A stretch of 64,000 nucleotides of DNA from Thalassospira tepidiphila MCCC 1A03514 (GCF_001662875.1 NZ_JPVZ01000002.1:248001-312000), one strand, 5' to 3'; positions 36,836-47,609 are shown, counted from the stretch's first letter. Notes: generated by a model from the letters alone, not told the origin. Numbers and translations are program-made.

Positions 36836-37159
36836 TTATTGATCAGGCGTCAGCCGCAACCGTTCAACCACCTGCCCGCCGATCAGATGATCATTCAAGA
36901 TCGCCTCGATGTCTTCCATCGTCTCATAGCGATACCAGGTGCCTTCGGGATAGACCACCATCACCGGGCCCAGTTCGCAGCGATCGAGGCATCCCGCGGT
37001 ATTGATCCGGGTCTGTGGCAGGCCAAGTTCCTTGGCGCGCACCTTCATGTAATTGCGAAGTCTGGTCGCGCCCTTGGAATTGCAACAACCGCGTTCATGG
37101 CCGGCCGGGCGTTCGTTCTGGCACACGAAGACATGTGCCTGATAGTAGTGTTCACGCAT
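36836..37159 (-). CDS. [2Fe-2S] ferredoxin-like thioredoxin-fold protein
   Basis: The 107-residue protein resembles the thioredoxin-fold (Shethna-type) [2Fe-2S] ferredoxins. Cysteines Cys13, Cys25 or Cys26, Cys57 and Cys61 (NTAGCLDRCELG) are the probable cluster ligands, and GPVMVVYPEGTWYRY is typical of this group. These proteins carry electrons in the cytoplasm, with partners often unknown. It lies 14 bases downstream of the DUF6489 gene on the same strand, a probable operon, and is followed by a terminator. Confidence 0.88.
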   Translation of the reverse strand: MREHYYQAHVFVCQNERPAGHERGCCNSKGATRLRNYMKVRAKELGLPQTRINTAGCLDRCELGPVMVVYPEGTWYRYETMEDIEAILNDHLIGGQVVERLRLTPDQ

Positions 37160-37173
37160 GATATCGGGTCTGC

Positions 37174-37434
37174 CTAGCCTTTGTCCTTGTCACCGGTACC
37201 GCCGGTACCCGCATTGAACTGCCCCCAGAAGGCTTTCTGAAGCTGTTCCCAGTTCTGAATACCCTGTGGCAGCCAGGTATTGAGCATGGTTTCCGGATCC
37301 ATCGCCGCCAGATTGGCTTTCATGCGGTCTTCGATATCTTGCATCATCGCCTTTTGCATCGGCTGAACATCAGGAAGACCAAAGAAGGTCCGTGCCTCTT
37401 CCGGCGTGCAATCAATGTTCACAGTTACTTTCAT
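37174..37434 (-). CDS. DUF6489-family protein
   Basis: The 86-residue protein has the hallmark sequence KVTVNIDCTPEEARTFFGLP at the start and the motif WEQLQKAFWGQF near the end. Such proteins are found only in alphaproteobacteria, usually next to the small [2Fe-2S] protein as here, and their function is unknown. The ATG is preceded by GGAGACCAGGGCG. The last residues (GTGGTGDKDKG) are low in complexity. Confidence 0.8.
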   Translation of the reverse strand: MKVTVNIDCTPEEARTFFGLPDVQPMQKAMMQDIEDRMKANLAAMDPETMLNTWLPQGIQNWEQLQKAFWGQFNAGTGGTGDKDKG

Positions 37435-37785
37435 CGCCCTGGTCTCCTGATCTGTTTTGTTTTTTGGTCTCTGTCACTTTACGTGATTTGCGTGACTGGC
37501 TGTTTGCATGGCTGGCCCATTATCCCCACCAGAACCGCCTTCGCAATCACAATAACGCCAACCTGCCCCCACCATATGGGAAGCAAGAGCATGCGGCGAC
37601 CGCAACTTTCACAATATTGCGATAAAAGATTTCGGCCATTTGCCTTTATGAATGAGGCCATAACCCTTAGAATCACCCAAATAGCCTCATAAAGCATTGC
37701 CAGCACTGATGACTGGCGCGTGATTTCAGATCGCGCTACCGCAAACGATAAAGCCATCGGCTTAATGGATGGCACAGGACACAAA
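37435..37785. other. Divergent intergenic region, 351 bases
   Basis: This separates the minus-strand DUF6489 gene from the plus-strand thioredoxin-domain gene. A minus-strand open frame (37479-37802) covers much of it, but it has no ribosome-binding site and an unconvincing composition, so I do not call it a gene. Promoters for both sides should be here, but none stands out. Confidence 0.55.
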
Positions 37786-39825
37786 ATGGAACTCGCACGC
37801 AATAATCTTGGTTCGGAAACCAGCCCCTATCTTGTTCAGCATCGCGACAATCCGGTGCATTGGCAGCCCTGGAGTACCGAAATTCTCGCCAAAGCCAAGG
37901 AATTGAACAAGCCGATCCTGCTGTCGGTCGGGTATGCGGCGTGCCATTGGTGCCATGTCATGGCCCATGAAAGCTTTGAGGATGAGGGTATTGCGGCCCT
38001 GATGAACGATCTGTTCATCAATATCAAGCTCGACCGCGAAGAACGCCCCGACCTTGATGCGCTTTATCAGAACGCGCTGGCCCTTCTGGGCCAACAGGGC
38101 GGCTGGCCATTGACGATGTTTTTGACCCCGGATGGCGAGCCGTTCTGGGGCGGGACCTATTTCCCCAAGGAGGCCCGCTATGGCCGGCCGGGATTTGGTG
38201 ATGTGCTTAAGACCGTTGCCAAGATTTACACTGAGAAACCCGATGATGTCCGCCACAATGTCAGCCAGATTTCCAATGCGCTGATCAAGATGAACAGTGC
38301 GGCAGTTGGCGCGATTCCCAGCCTTGAGATGATTGATCGCTGCGGTCATGGCTGCTTGCAGATCATGGACGGGGAAAATGGCGGTACATCCGGCGCGCCG
38401 AAATTCCCGCAGCCCAGCCTTTTATCCTATATCTGGCGCACCGGTGTACGCACCGATGATGACGGGCTGAAACGCATCGTCAAACACAGCCTGGATCGCA
38501 TGTGCCAGGGCGGCATTTATGATCATCTTGGCGGCGGATTTGCCCGCTATGCCGTCGATGACCAGTGGCTGGTGCCGCATTTCGAAAAGATGCTGTATGA
38601 CAATGCCCAGCTGATTGATCTTTTGTGTGATGTCTGGCGGGTCGATCCCAATCCGCTTTATGCCAAGCGGGTTGAGGAAACCATTGGCTGGATCCTGCGA
38701 GAAATGCGCATTCCCGGGGGTGCCTTTACCGCAAGCCTTGATGCCGACAGCGAAGGGGTTGAAGGCAAGTTCTATGTCTGGTCCGAGGACGAAATTGACG
38801 CGATCCTTGGCACGGATGCCGAGCTGTTCAAGAAATTCTATGACGTTTCCAAAGACGGCAACTGGGAAGGCCATAATATCCTTAATCGCACCGCCTCGGG
38901 GCTCGAGCTTGCCGATGACGCGACCGAGGAAAAGCTGGCCGAGCTTCGCGCCAAGCTTCTGACCGAACGGGCAAAACGCATTCGCCCGGGCTGGGATGAC
39001 AAGGCGCTGACCGACTGGAACGCCATGACAATTGCCGCCTTTGCCGAGGCCGCGATGACCTTCCACCGCGCCGACTGGCTGGACTACGCCAAGCTTGCCT
39101 ATGGCTTTGTCATCAATACCTTGATGAAGGGTGACCGCTTCCTGCACAGCTATCGTAATAGTCGCGTACAGCATGCCGGGATGCTTGAGGATTATGCGCA
39201 TATGATCCGCGCGGCCTTGAGGCTTTATGAATGCTTTGGCGAGGACGCCTATCTTAATGAAGCCATCCGGTGGTCGGCTGCGGTCGAAACGCTGTTTGCC
39301 GATGCCAAGGGCGGCTATTTCCAGTCGGCATCGGATGCCAGCGACCTTGTCGTGCGCCAAAAACCCTTCATGGATAACGCCGTGCCATCGGGCAATGCGA
39401 TCATGGCACAGAACCTGGCCAAGCTTTATGCCCTGACTGGCGATGCGCAATACCGCGATCAGGCCGAAATCACGCTTGCGGCCTTTGGCGGGCGGATCAG
39501 CGAGCAATTCCCGAACATGCCGGGGCTCATGATGGCAGCCGAAATGCTGCAAAACCCCGTGCAGATCGTGCTGATCGCCAAGGAGCGCAGCCAGACCTAT
39601 CTTGATATGCGCCGTGCTATTTTTGGCGCGTATCTGCCCAACCGGGCGATCACGATCCTGTCTGATGGTGATCCCCTGCCAGACGGCCATCCGGCCCAGG
39701 GCAAGACCGCGATTGACGGCAAGGAAACCGCCTATATCTGTCAGGGGCCGGTATGTTCGGCGCCCGTCACAGGCGTCGAAGAACTAACCGAAATGCTGGC
39801 AGATTTGCCAGCCAAGGCGGCCTAA
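37786..39825 (+). CDS. Thioredoxin-domain protein, YyaL/SSP411-like
   Basis: The 679-residue protein starts with a thioredoxin-like domain (about 1-160) that includes the CxxC motif in [11 protein letters not shown] (Cys53 and Cys56), followed by a large (alpha/alpha)6-barrel region (about 200-650) as in N-acylglucosamine 2-epimerase-like folds. Proteins of this family (SSP411 in mammals, YyaL in bacteria) have unknown activity and sequence features such as NPVHWQPW and [10 protein letters not shown]. The ATG at 37786 after GGACAC was preferred over one at 37765. It is followed by ogt after 5 bases, a probable operon. Confidence 0.88.
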   Translation: MELARNNLGSETSPYLVQHRDNPVHWQPWSTEILAKAKELNKPILLSVGYAACHWCHVMAHESFEDEGIAALMNDLFINIKLDREERPDLDALYQNALALLGQQGGWPLTMFLTPDGEPFWGGTYFPKEARYGRPGFGDVLKTVAKIYTEKPDDVRHNVSQISNALIKMNSAAVGAIPSLEMIDRCGHGCLQIMDGENGGTSGAPKFPQPSLLSYIWRTGVRTDDDGLKRIVKHSLDRMCQGGIYDHLGGGFARYAVDDQWLVPHFEKMLYDNAQLIDLLCDVWRVDPNPLYAKRVEETIGWILREMRIPGGAFTASLDADSEGVEGKFYVWSEDEIDAILGTDAELFKKFYDVSKDGNWEGHNILNRTASGLELADDATEEKLAELRAKLLTERAKRIRPGWDDKALTDWNAMTIAAFAEAAMTFHRADWLDYAKLAYGFVINTLMKGDRFLHSYRNSRVQHAGMLEDYAHMIRAALRLYECFGEDAYLNEAIRWSAAVETLFADAKGGYFQSASDASDLVVRQKPFMDNAVPSGNAIMAQNLAKLYALTGDAQYRDQAEITLAAFGGRISEQFPNMPGLMMAAEMLQNPVQIVLIAKERSQTYLDMRRAIFGAYLPNRAITILSDGDPLPDGHPAQGKTAIDGKETAYICQGPVCSAPVTGVEELTEMLADLPAKAA

Positions 39826-39830
39826 CCCAG

Positions 39831-40319
39831 ATGCCGCAAATATCGCTCAACAGCCCTGTCGGCGCAATCACGGTTTTCGCATTTGAAGATCAAATCGTTG
39901 CGCTTGACTGGGGATTTGTTGAAGACGTTGAAAGCTGCCCGGTGCTTGAAGAAGCATCCAGACAACTAAGCGCCTATTTCACCGGCGCGCTGGATCGCTT
40001 TGATCTGCCGCTGGCCCCGGACGGGACGGATTTCCAGAAAACCGTCTGGCAGGCGATGTGCGAGATCCCGATGGGCAAGACCGCGACCTATAAGGAACTG
40101 GCCACCATGGCCGGATCGCCCAAGGCATTTCAATCAGTTGGCACGGCATGCGGCCTTAATCCGATCCCGATCCTTATTCCCTGCCACCGCGTTCTGGCAA
40201 CCGGCGACAAGCCGGGCGGCTATTCCGGCCATGGCGGGCTTGAAACCAAGCGCGCGCTTTTGAAAATCGAAGGTGTGGATTTGCCGCTGCCGAGTGATCA
40301 GGGAAATCTTCCGCTTTAG
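39831..40319 (+). CDS. ogt: Methylated-DNA--protein-cysteine methyltransferase (Ogt)
   Basis: The 162-residue protein carries the active-site PCHRV, where Cys118 takes the methyl group, in PIPILIPCHRVLATG, and the helix-turn-helix region EIPMGKTATYKELATM before it. It repairs O6-methylguanine in DNA in a one-time reaction. It starts 5 bases after the thioredoxin-domain gene, hence a probable operon. The frame upstream to 39753 overlaps that gene and is not used. Confidence 0.95.
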   Translation: MPQISLNSPVGAITVFAFEDQIVALDWGFVEDVESCPVLEEASRQLSAYFTGALDRFDLPLAPDGTDFQKTVWQAMCEIPMGKTATYKELATMAGSPKAFQSVGTACGLNPIPILIPCHRVLATGDKPGGYSGHGGLETKRALLKIEGVDLPLPSDQGNLPL

Positions 40320-40342
40320 TACTATTTTTCAATGGCTTAGAA

Positions 40343-40735
40343 TTATTCTTCGGCGTAGCACACGGCTTGCAGCTTGTTGCCATCCGGATCACGGACATAG
40401 GCGGCATAATAGTTTGGCCCATAATGCGCGCGCAGGCCCGGCTGGCCTTCATCCATGCCACCATATTTGAGCGCCGCTGCGTGAAAGGCGTCCACCATGT
40501 CACGTTGGTCTGCCTGAAACGCGATATGAGTACCATTGCCCCAGGTCGCAGGGCGGCCGTCTGCCGGGGTGTAGATGTAAATGGTCGGCATTTGTCCATC
40601 CCGCTCATAGGCCAGCGGCTTTTCCGGCGGTTTTGGCAAGCGATCAAAGCCCAGCGCACCCAGTACGGCATCGTAGAAACGCGCGGAACGGGCCTTGTCA
40701 TTGGTTCCGAGGGTGATGTGGCTGATAACCGTCAA
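40343..40735 (-). CDS. VOC-family (glyoxalase-fold) protein
   Basis: The 130-residue protein has the vicinal-oxygen-chelate fold: ISHITLGTNDKARSARFYDA near the start and YYAAYVRDPDGNKLQAVCY at the end. The His near the start and the Glu/Asp near the end fit metal binding. Such proteins include glyoxalases, dioxygenases and resistance proteins. The exact reaction is unknown. The start is TTG at 40735, 9 bases after GGAAGG. No ATG fits well. It is convergent with ogt. Confidence 0.82.
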   Translation of the reverse strand: MTVISHITLGTNDKARSARFYDAVLGALGFDRLPKPPEKPLAYERDGQMPTIYIYTPADGRPATWGNGTHIAFQADQRDMVDAFHAAALKYGGMDEGQPGLRAHYGPNYYAAYVRDPDGNKLQAVCYAEE

Positions 40736-40954
40736 TGCTGTTTCCTTCCTTATGAACGGGTCAAGCTTGTTGCGACCAAACAAGTCTAGCAGATTGCCAT
40801 GACAGGATATGTCAGGAGCAGGATGGCTGCGATCAAACGTGGCCTGTCGCAAGGATATTTTCGGTATTTCCCCTGCTGCAAATCACAGGCTTCTGCCCTA
40901 CACTGCCCTCATTGACAAAACGTGCGTTCCAAAACGCAGAAAGGGAGGTCTTCC

Positions 40955-41929
40955 ATGACCAAAGCATTCCGATTTTACGAGACCGGCGGCAGTGATGTCC
41001 TGAAATTTGAAGATGTCGACGTCGGCAGCCCGGGCGAAGGCGAAGTCCGCCTGGCGCAAAAGGCCGTTGGCCTCAACTATATCGATATCTATTTCCGCTC
41101 CGGCGTATATCCGGCACCGAGCATGCCGTCGGGCCTTGGGCTTGAAGGTTCTGGCATCATTGAGGAAGTCGGTCCGGGTGTGACCGATCTGGCGGTCGGC
41201 GATCGCGTGGCGTATGCCGCACAGCCACTTGGTGCCTATGCCGAGGCGCGCGTGATGCCGGCCAAGGGACTGGTCAAGATCCCCGATGATGTCAGTTTCG
41301 AACTGGCCGCGGCCGCCATGCTTCAGGGCATGACCGCACAATATCTTTTGCGCCGGACCTATCAGGTCAAAAAGGGCGACACCATCCTGATCCATGCCGC
41401 CGCTGGCGGGGTTGGCCAGATTGTGTGCCAGTGGGCCAAGCATCTGGGGGCCACGGTGATTGGAACGGTCGGGTCCAAGGAAAAGGCCGAGATCGCCAAG
41501 GCCAAGGGCTGTGATTATCCGATCCTTTATCGCGACGAGGTCGTCTCCGAGCGGGTCAAGGAAATCACCAATGGCCAAGGCGTTGAAGTTGTTTACGATT
41601 CGGTCGGTAAGGACACGTTCGAGGATTCGCTTAAATGCCTCAAACGGCTTGGCATGATGGTGAGTTTTGGTCAGTCATCGGGTGCGGTGCCGCCGGTATC
41701 GCTGGCGCAGCTTGCCCCGGGGGCCTATTTCCTGACCCGACCGAGCATCTTCCAGTACAACGCCACCCGCGAAGAGCTTCTGGCCAGTGCGAATGAGCTG
41801 TTTGAGGTTTTGAAATCAGGCATCGTCACGATTGATATCACCGCGACCTACCCGCTTGCCGATGCTGCCAAGGCGCATGACGACCTTGAAAGCCGCAAAA
41901 CCAACGGTTCGATCGTCTTTACCGTCTGA
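40955..41929 (+). CDS. NADPH:quinone oxidoreductase, zeta-crystallin family
   Basis: The 324-residue protein is a medium-chain dehydrogenase/reductase without zinc ligands. The coenzyme-binding motif is AAAGGVGQIVCQWAKHLGA near residue 150, and GLNYIDIYFRSGVYP is the quinone oxidoreductase hallmark near the N terminus. It reduces quinones with NADPH. The ATG follows AAGGGAGG at 9 bases. A terminator lies downstream. I suggest it is a QorA homologue but cannot tell its preferred quinone. Confidence 0.9.
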   Translation: MTKAFRFYETGGSDVLKFEDVDVGSPGEGEVRLAQKAVGLNYIDIYFRSGVYPAPSMPSGLGLEGSGIIEEVGPGVTDLAVGDRVAYAAQPLGAYAEARVMPAKGLVKIPDDVSFELAAAAMLQGMTAQYLLRRTYQVKKGDTILIHAAAGGVGQIVCQWAKHLGATVIGTVGSKEKAEIAKAKGCDYPILYRDEVVSERVKEITNGQGVEVVYDSVGKDTFEDSLKCLKRLGMMVSFGQSSGAVPPVSLAQLAPGAYFLTRPSIFQYNATREELLASANELFEVLKSGIVTIDITATYPLADAAKAHDDLESRKTNGSIVFTV

Positions 41930-41970
41930 TAAGGCATCAATCCTGACGCGAAAAGTATAGGACACTTGAT

Positions 41971-42003
41971 AAAAAGCCGATACATTGCGCGATCGGCTTT
42001 TTT
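41971..42003. terminator. Rho-independent terminator
   Basis: AAAAAGCCGAT/ATCGGCTTTTTT forms an 11-bp stem immediately after the quinone oxidoreductase gene. Confidence 0.93.
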
Positions 42004-42033
42004 CTTGTGCCTTCGCATATCGGAACCTCTGCA

Positions 42034-42690
42034 ATGTCTGTTTCAAAAGTACAACAATCTGTCATCGCCGCCTTCAAATCGGCAAAAACCTATCAGGACC
42101 CTTATCAGCACTGGTTCCTTGAAGACGTCTTGCCAGAAGGCATGGCAGAGGCCGTTTGCGCCCTTCCGATTGATGCGCCGTTTCTTGAAGTCGATGATGC
42201 CGGCACGCGTGAAGCCAACAATTCAAGCCGCCGTTACTTCGATCAGGAAAACATTGCGAAATTCGAGGCCGCCAATGATATCGCGCAGGCCTTCCATTCC
42301 CGCGAAGTTGTCGACACTGTCGAGGAAGTGTTTGGTGCCGATCTGAGTGATTCCCGCATTCGACTGGAATTTGCCCAGGATCGCGATGGTTTCTGGCTGC
42401 AGCCGCATACCGATATCGGCGTAAAGCGCTTTACCATGTTGCTCTATCTTTCTGACGAGCCGGGTCACGAAAAGCTGGGTACCGATATCTACAAGGACGC
42501 CGATACCCATGTCGGCGCATCACCGTTCAAGCCGAACTCGGCCCTGATCTTTGTGCCATCCAACAATACCTGGCACGGCTTTGAAAAACGGACCATTCCG
42601 GGCATCCGGAAGTCGCTGATTATCAACTATGTCACGCCGGACTGGCGGGCTGTTGAACAGCTGCCCTTCCCAGATAGCTACGTCAAATAA
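42034..42690 (+). CDS. 2-oxoglutarate/Fe(II) oxygenase-like protein
   Basis: The 218-residue protein has the Fe-ligand pattern HxD...H: His125 and Asp127 in LQPHTDIG and His181 in NTWHGFEKR. Arg192 follows in IRKSL and fits 2-oxoglutarate binding. Other proteins in this group modify sugars, peptides or antibiotics; the substrate here is unknown. The ATG at 42034 was preferred over GTG at 42007. It is flanked by terminators on both sides, so is monocistronic. Confidence 0.8.
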   Translation: MSVSKVQQSVIAAFKSAKTYQDPYQHWFLEDVLPEGMAEAVCALPIDAPFLEVDDAGTREANNSSRRYFDQENIAKFEAANDIAQAFHSREVVDTVEEVFGADLSDSRIRLEFAQDRDGFWLQPHTDIGVKRFTMLLYLSDEPGHEKLGTDIYKDADTHVGASPFKPNSALIFVPSNNTWHGFEKRTIPGIRKSLIINYVTPDWRAVEQLPFPDSYVK

Positions 42691-42717
42691 CGTTCAAAGC
42701 GACTTCAAATCAGCCTT

Positions 42718-42752
42718 GGAAACCCGGTAATTCAACATTTACCGGGTTTTTA
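42718..42752 (+). terminator. Rho-independent terminator
   Basis: AAACCCGGTAA pairs with TTACCGGGTTT around an 8-base loop, followed by a T run. It lies between convergent genes. Confidence 0.9.
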
Positions 42753-43283
42753 GTTGCCGTGGGTCATCCGCACATCACGCGCAATGGCGTCAAAGCGCTC
42801 TGACAGGCCTTCGCTAACTTCGCGGCATGGTGCGATGACGGCTTCGGCCCAGTCGACATAGGCCAGTATCTGCCTTTCATCCCAGCCAACCGGCGTGTCG
42901 GTCAGCATGGCACCGACATTGGCGACCTTGTCGGCCAGTCGCACAAGCTTGGCACCGTCGGTGAGGTTGGGCGCGGTTTCGATCTGCTTTGCCTTGCGCT
43001 CGTCCCTTGGCAGGGCCTTGTCATCACTGACTTCGAGCACGATATCGGCGATGATGTCGTTAAAACAGGCGGCAATTTCATCGCGGGTCGCGCCGCAATC
43101 CTCGATCACGTCATGCAGAACGGCGGCACAGAGAATATCCTCGTCCGTCCCCGGTTCGCATTCGACAATCAGGCGGGAAACCTCGATCGGGTGATTGATA
43201 TAGGGTTCCTGTGCAGCACCTTTGCGACGCTGGTCGCGATGGGCACGGGCGGCGAAATCAACGGATTTGAGTAGAAGCTGCAT
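42750..43283 (-). CDS. HD-domain phosphohydrolase, Mesh1/SpoT-hydrolase-like
   Basis: The 177-residue protein is an HD hydrolase with the pattern of small (p)ppGpp hydrolases: RRKGAAQEPYINHPIEV near residue 20, His57-Asp58 in LHDVIED and Asp118 in LVRLADKVANV. Together with His31 these should coordinate the metal. These enzymes remove pyrophosphate from ppGpp or act on related nucleotides, such as NADPH for the animal member. No synthetase domain is present. The upstream frame to 43379 was not used because the fold begins at 43283. No clear ribosome-binding site is present. Confidence 0.88.
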   Translation of the reverse strand: MQLLLKSVDFAARAHRDQRRKGAAQEPYINHPIEVSRLIVECEPGTDEDILCAAVLHDVIEDCGATRDEIAACFNDIIADIVLEVSDDKALPRDERKAKQIETAPNLTDGAKLVRLADKVANVGAMLTDTPVGWDERQILAYVDWAEAVIAPCREVSEGLSERFDAIARDVRMTHGN

Positions 43284-43444
43284 AAAGCGCGATATGATCG
43301 TGAACGGGTTGCCCAGAGTCCCACGGCTTTTGCATGGTTTCAAGCCTTCATGCAGCCAACGCCTGTGAAAATTGCGCAAGGCATGAAAAACAGCGGAAAA
43401 CAGGATAGACTGATTTCTCTACCATCAAGCGGGAGACGCCGAAA

Positions 43445-43750
43445 ATGTCACAGGAAATGCGCCTGAAACTGACCTTGTGGAATGAAAACGCTGAGACCCC
43501 GCTGCATCTGAGTGCCCTTGCCCCCAAGGATGGCTGGCAAAGCGCCCCACCCAACCGGATCGAGGCCGGTGAATCGGTGGTGTGCGAGATCACGGCTGCC
43601 AGCACATTGGCGATTACGCTCAATTACGGCACGCATCATATCGGCATTCATCTTGACGCTGACAGTTTTTCCATCGAGCCAGGTGATGCCCGTGTGGATC
43701 GGCAGAAACTGGGGAGCGGCCTGGCAGAGGTGACTCTGGCCCTTGGATAG
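43445..43750 (+). CDS. Small protein of unknown function
   Basis: The 101-residue product begins MSQEMRLKLTLWNENAETPL after GGGAGACG, a good ribosome-binding site. The rest is a compact beta-rich sequence with VVCEITAASTLAITLNYGTH and GIHLDADSFSIEPG, looking like a beta-sandwich. It has no signal peptide. I recognise no family. It converges on rho across a strong bidirectional terminator. Confidence 0.6.
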   Translation: MSQEMRLKLTLWNENAETPLHLSALAPKDGWQSAPPNRIEAGESVVCEITAASTLAITLNYGTHHIGIHLDADSFSIEPGDARVDRQKLGSGLAEVTLALG

Positions 43751-43783
43751 AGGTCTTTTTAACGGTTATTTCGATATTGAAAT

Positions 43784-43818
43784 AAAAAACGGGACCACAG
43801 AGGGTCCCGTTTGTTTTT
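43784..43818. terminator. Bidirectional terminator between unknown gene and rho
   Basis: ACGGGACC-ACAGA-GGGTCCCGT with an A run upstream and T run downstream serves both convergent genes. Confidence 0.93.
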
Positions 43819-43856
43819 ACGATCCAGTAGACCGGGCCCATCCGGCCCGCGCGGCA

Positions 43857-45122
43857 TTAGCCGTTCATGGAATCGAAGAAGTCGTCGTTGTTCTTCGTAC
43901 CCTTGAGCTTGCCAAGCAGGAATTCCATCGCGTCCTGCGGACCCATCGGGTTGAGGATACGACGCAGCACCCACATTTTGGACAGAACGCTCTTGTCGAC
44001 CAGAAGCTCTTCCTTACGGGTACCCGATTTAAGGATATCAATCGCCGGGAAGATACGTTTGTCAGACAGTTTGCGATCCAGGATAAGCTCGGAGTTACCG
44101 GTACCCTTGAATTCTTCAAAGATGACCTCGTCCATACGCGAACCGGTATCGATCAGGGCGGTCGCGATGATGGTCAGAGAGCCACCCTCTTCGATGTTAC
44201 GGGCCGCACCGAAGAAACGTTTCGGACGCTGCAGCGCGTTGGCATCAACACCACCGGTCAGGACCTTGCCCGAGCTCGGAACCACGGTGTTGTAAGCACG
44301 CGCCAGACGGGTGATCGAGTCCAGCAGGATGACAACATCATGCTTGTGTTCGACCAGACGTTTGGCCTTTTCCAGAACCATTTCGGTGACCTGAACGTGA
44401 CGCTGTGCCGGTTCATCGAAGGTGGACGAAATGACTTCGCCTTTTACCGAACGGTCCATGTCGGTCACTTCTTCCGGACGTTCGTCAATCAGAAGAACGA
44501 TCAGATAGGCTTCAGGGTGGTTTTCCTCGATCGCGTGCGCAATGTTTTGCAGCATCACGGTTTTACCGGTACGCGGCGGTGCGACGATCAGGGCGCGCTG
44601 ACCTTTACCAAGCGGCGAAACCAGTTCGATCACGCGGTTGGTGGTGTCCTTGTTCGCCCCTTCCTGATCGGATTGACGCTCCATCTTGAGCGGCTCATCA
44701 GGATAGAGCGGGGTCAGGTTATCGAAATTAACGCGCTGACGGACTTTTTCCGGCGCATCGAAATTGACCTTGTCAACCTTGAGCAGGGCGAAATACCGTT
44801 CGCCTTCTTTCGGCGAGCGGATCTGGCCTTCAACGGTGTCGCCAGTTCGCAAGCTAAAACGCCGCACCTGGCTCGGACTGACATAAATGTCGTCAGGGCC
44901 GGCAAGGTAGTTTGCCTCTGGGCTGCGCAGGAAGCCGAAACCATCGGGCAGAACTTCAAGAACGCCTTCGCCAAAGATGGCGTGGTCGTTCTCGGCCAAC
45001 TGCTTGAGGATCGCGAACATCAGCTCCTGCTTGCGGAGCGTGCTGGCGTTTTCGATTTCGAGTTCATCAGACAGAGCAAGCAGCTCGGTCGGAGATTTCT
45101 TTTTAAGGTCCTGAAGATGCAT
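43857..45122 (-). CDS. rho: Transcription termination factor Rho
   Basis: The 421-residue protein is full-length Rho: an N-terminal Rho-N region, an RNA-binding cold-shock domain (about 50-125, [18 protein letters not shown]), and an ATPase domain with Walker A APPRTGKT near residue 185 and [12 protein letters not shown]. It forms a hexamer that moves along RNA and ends transcription. In most relatives rho follows hemE-hemH-hemJ near the origin; here it is 9 kb from hemE, on the other side of oriC. The ATG starts [18 protein letters not shown]. Confidence 0.97.
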   Translation of the reverse strand: MHLQDLKKKSPTELLALSDELEIENASTLRKQELMFAILKQLAENDHAIFGEGVLEVLPDGFGFLRSPEANYLAGPDDIYVSPSQVRRFSLRTGDTVEGQIRSPKEGERYFALLKVDKVNFDAPEKVRQRVNFDNLTPLYPDEPLKMERQSDQEGANKDTTNRVIELVSPLGKGQRALIVAPPRTGKTVMLQNIAHAIEENHPEAYLIVLLIDERPEEVTDMDRSVKGEVISSTFDEPAQRHVQVTEMVLEKAKRLVEHKHDVVILLDSITRLARAYNTVVPSSGKVLTGGVDANALQRPKRFFGAARNIEEGGSLTIIATALIDTGSRMDEVIFEEFKGTGNSELILDRKLSDKRIFPAIDILKSGTRKEELLVDKSVLSKMWVLRRILNPMGPQDAMEFLLGKLKGTKNNDDFFDSMNG

Positions 45123-45475
45123 ATGTGCGTTTAATGATCTGTGGTTGCCGAAAGGGCGAAGATTTTATGGAGATAGAAAAGAGAATGTGCGGTTGACCGT
45201 CAGGCAAGGCGCTCAGGCTTTTGCTGGGGCGTGCGGACGGTTCGAAACCTTGGAGTTGCAAGAAAGGCAGGTCTTTTCATGTTTCTGGATCGAAACACCC
45301 CCGATTGATACCCTTGAAAATCGCAATAGTCAAACCGTGATTCGAAAGAACCGGGCAATTTTGCAGCCATTGATACGAAAATATCACATCTCGCCCCCGG
45401 CAACCGACCGCATTCCACTGGTCGAAGCCGGGTTTGAGCCAAAATTCCGTGTTCTTTTTCATCGGTAATTTTGCA
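45123..45475. other. rho leader region
   Basis: These 353 bases upstream of rho have no supported gene. A plus-strand frame of 107 codons (45145-45468) looks random. In other bacteria the rho leader is a site of autoregulation by Rho itself, which would fit a long untranslated leader here. I could not see specific elements. Confidence 0.5.
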
Positions 45476-47533
45476 TCAAACTGTCTGGGCCTCGCGCACG
45501 GACGCAAGGAAATCGGCCACTTCCTTGCGCAGACTGGTCGCGACATTGGCAACCTGATCACAGGCGACAATAACGTGATCGGCGGCCTCGCCGGCATTGT
45601 CGGTTGCCTCGCGGATACCGGCAACATTGCCCGAAACCTCGGTCGTGCCTTGCGAGGCACGATCAATATTATTGGCAATTTCCGAGGTTGCGGCTTCCTG
45701 TTCATTGACCGCGGCTGCCAACGAGGATGAGGTCGCATCAATCTGGCCAATTTTCTCGCCAATCCGCGAAAACGCATCAACCGCGCGTTCTGTCGCGTCC
45801 TGCAGATTGCCCATCTGTTCGGAAATTTCGTCGGTTGCACGCGATGTCTGGGTTGCAAGGTTTTTGACCTCGTTGGCGACAACGGCAAATCCTTTGCCGG
45901 CCTCGCCGGCGCGGGCGGCTTCGATTGTCGCATTAAGCGCCAAAAGATTGGTCTGTTCGGCAATATCGCGGATCAGACCGATCACCTCGCCGATCTTTTC
46001 AGCGCCTTCTTTCAGCGCCGTTGCAATGACTTCGGCCTCCCGGGCCTCGTCGGCCGCTGCGGTCGCATTATCCGACGACGCAGAGATCTGCCGGGAAATC
46101 TCAAGGATCGAATTGGCCAGCTGTTCGGTTGCCGATGAAACCGCGGACACATTTTCGGACGCTGATTTGGCATCATCTGCCACCAGGCGGGCCTTGTCGC
46201 GGGTCTCGTCGATGGCCGATGTCATGTTTGAAGACGTGGTGCGCAAACCATCAGTCGACTGGCCGATATCACCCAGCAAGTCGTTGATCCTGGCCTCAAA
46301 CCGTTCGGCCAGCCGGCTGACTTTTTCAGCACGGGCAAATCGGGCGGCCTGTTCCTTTTCACTTTGGGCTGCCATTTCCCTGTTCTCGACAAGGCTGTCG
46401 CGGAAAAACTGCACCGAACGGGCCATGGCCCCGACCTCATCCCCGCGCGAGGCCCCCAGAACCTTGACCGACAGGTCACCTGCGGTCAGATCGCTCATGG
46501 TTTTGGTCATGGCGCGGATCGGCGCAGAAATATCGCGACCAACGATGACAACCAATGTACATGCAAGTGCGATAATGATCAGCAAACCGGCCAATGTGCC
46601 ATAAAAATAAAGCTGCGCTTCAGAGAGTTTTTGCGCCGAGAGGGTGACCAGGCTTTGGGCAATATGGTCTTCTATCATCTTGTAAATATTAATCTTTACC
46701 GTGATGGTCGCAAACCAGTCCGTCCCCGCAATGCCATTGGTGGTTCCGGTTACCGGGTAACTGAGCGCCACATCACGCAGCTTGTTGACCGCCGCAACCG
46801 CCGGGTCCTGCATCGCGCGGTCGTAAAATTCCCTGATCTCTGGTGCGGCCATTTCCTCGAACACAGAGAGATAAGCGTTTTGAAGGGTGATCAGCTCGAC
46901 AAATCGGCGATAAAGGTTGGGTTCAAACTTGCCCATGCCAAACCCGGCCGCACCTGTGGCGCGCTCAAGCCCGCCACGTTCCTTGGCCTGCATGAAATCA
47001 TTAAAGGCCGCGATCGAGCGGACCAGTTCGGGATCGTTGCTGATTGTGCTCATGACATTGACGGTCGAGAGCATGCTGGAAATGATCGAGGTATAGAACC
47101 GAACCGCCTCGCCAAGTTCGATATCGAGCGCATAGACCTTGGCGCGTGTCTGGGGCACGGTATCAAGCAGCCCGACAAAGACGCCGACCTGCTCTGCCAG
47201 ACCCGGGTCATAGGTGGAAAGATCAAAATCGTTTAACGCATTGCGCAAAGACTGAATGCGCGCATCCGACAAGTTGCGCTGATCGGCAAGTTGCGGTCCG
47301 AACTGTTCACCTTTGGAGCCGATAAAGCCCGCCGATGCGCCCCGTTCCTTTTGCAATTCGTGTACGGTTGCGCCGATCTGAACTGCAAGTTCGGTCAAGC
47401 CGCCAATTTTGCCAAGTTCATCCATTTCCCGATAGCGGTCGGAAATAATGACGCCGGACAGAACAACAAGTCCCAACAAAGGTGGGATCAGAGAAATCGC
47501 AAGCTTCTTGCCAATCTGAATATTCGCAAACAT
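45476..47533 (-). CDS. Methyl-accepting chemotaxis protein with NIT sensor domain
   Basis: The 685-residue receptor has a transmembrane helix at about 8-30, a periplasmic NIT-type domain (about 45-290, with [20 protein letters not shown]), a second helix at about 310-330, a HAMP domain, and a cytoplasmic methyl-accepting domain. The signalling tip is [20 protein letters not shown] near residue 545. NIT domains are thought to sense nitrate or nitrite. Binding changes control CheA and thereby swimming. The protein ends without the CheR-tethering NWETF pentapeptide. A 22-bp palindrome lies 77 bases upstream. Confidence 0.93.
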   Translation of the reverse strand: MFANIQIGKKLAISLIPPLLGLVVLSGVIISDRYREMDELGKIGGLTELAVQIGATVHELQKERGASAGFIGSKGEQFGPQLADQRNLSDARIQSLRNALNDFDLSTYDPGLAEQVGVFVGLLDTVPQTRAKVYALDIELGEAVRFYTSIISSMLSTVNVMSTISNDPELVRSIAAFNDFMQAKERGGLERATGAAGFGMGKFEPNLYRRFVELITLQNAYLSVFEEMAAPEIREFYDRAMQDPAVAAVNKLRDVALSYPVTGTTNGIAGTDWFATITVKINIYKMIEDHIAQSLVTLSAQKLSEAQLYFYGTLAGLLIIIALACTLVVIVGRDISAPIRAMTKTMSDLTAGDLSVKVLGASRGDEVGAMARSVQFFRDSLVENREMAAQSEKEQAARFARAEKVSRLAERFEARINDLLGDIGQSTDGLRTTSSNMTSAIDETRDKARLVADDAKSASENVSAVSSATEQLANSILEISRQISASSDNATAAADEAREAEVIATALKEGAEKIGEVIGLIRDIAEQTNLLALNATIEAARAGEAGKGFAVVANEVKNLATQTSRATDEISEQMGNLQDATERAVDAFSRIGEKIGQIDATSSSLAAAVNEQEAATSEIANNIDRASQGTTEVSGNVAGIREATDNAGEAADHVIVACDQVANVATSLRKEVADFLASVREAQTV

Positions 47534-47609
47534 GTAAAGCCCCGTACATTGTGAAATGCGAGGCCGCCAAATATGCGTTCTTCCAACTCCCGGGGCGCGC
47601 AGGTTTTAT

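Noticed and set aside
37479-37802. 107-codon minus-strand open frame with hydrophobic stretches
   Set aside because: It has no ribosome-binding site and overlaps the start of a firm gene on the other strand. It could be a small membrane protein, but I cannot support it.
38422-39690. 422-codon minus-strand open frame
   Set aside because: It is antisense to the thioredoxin-domain gene and looks random.
43743-45134. 463-codon plus-strand open frame
   Set aside because: It lies opposite rho and has the mirrored codon pattern of a shadow frame.
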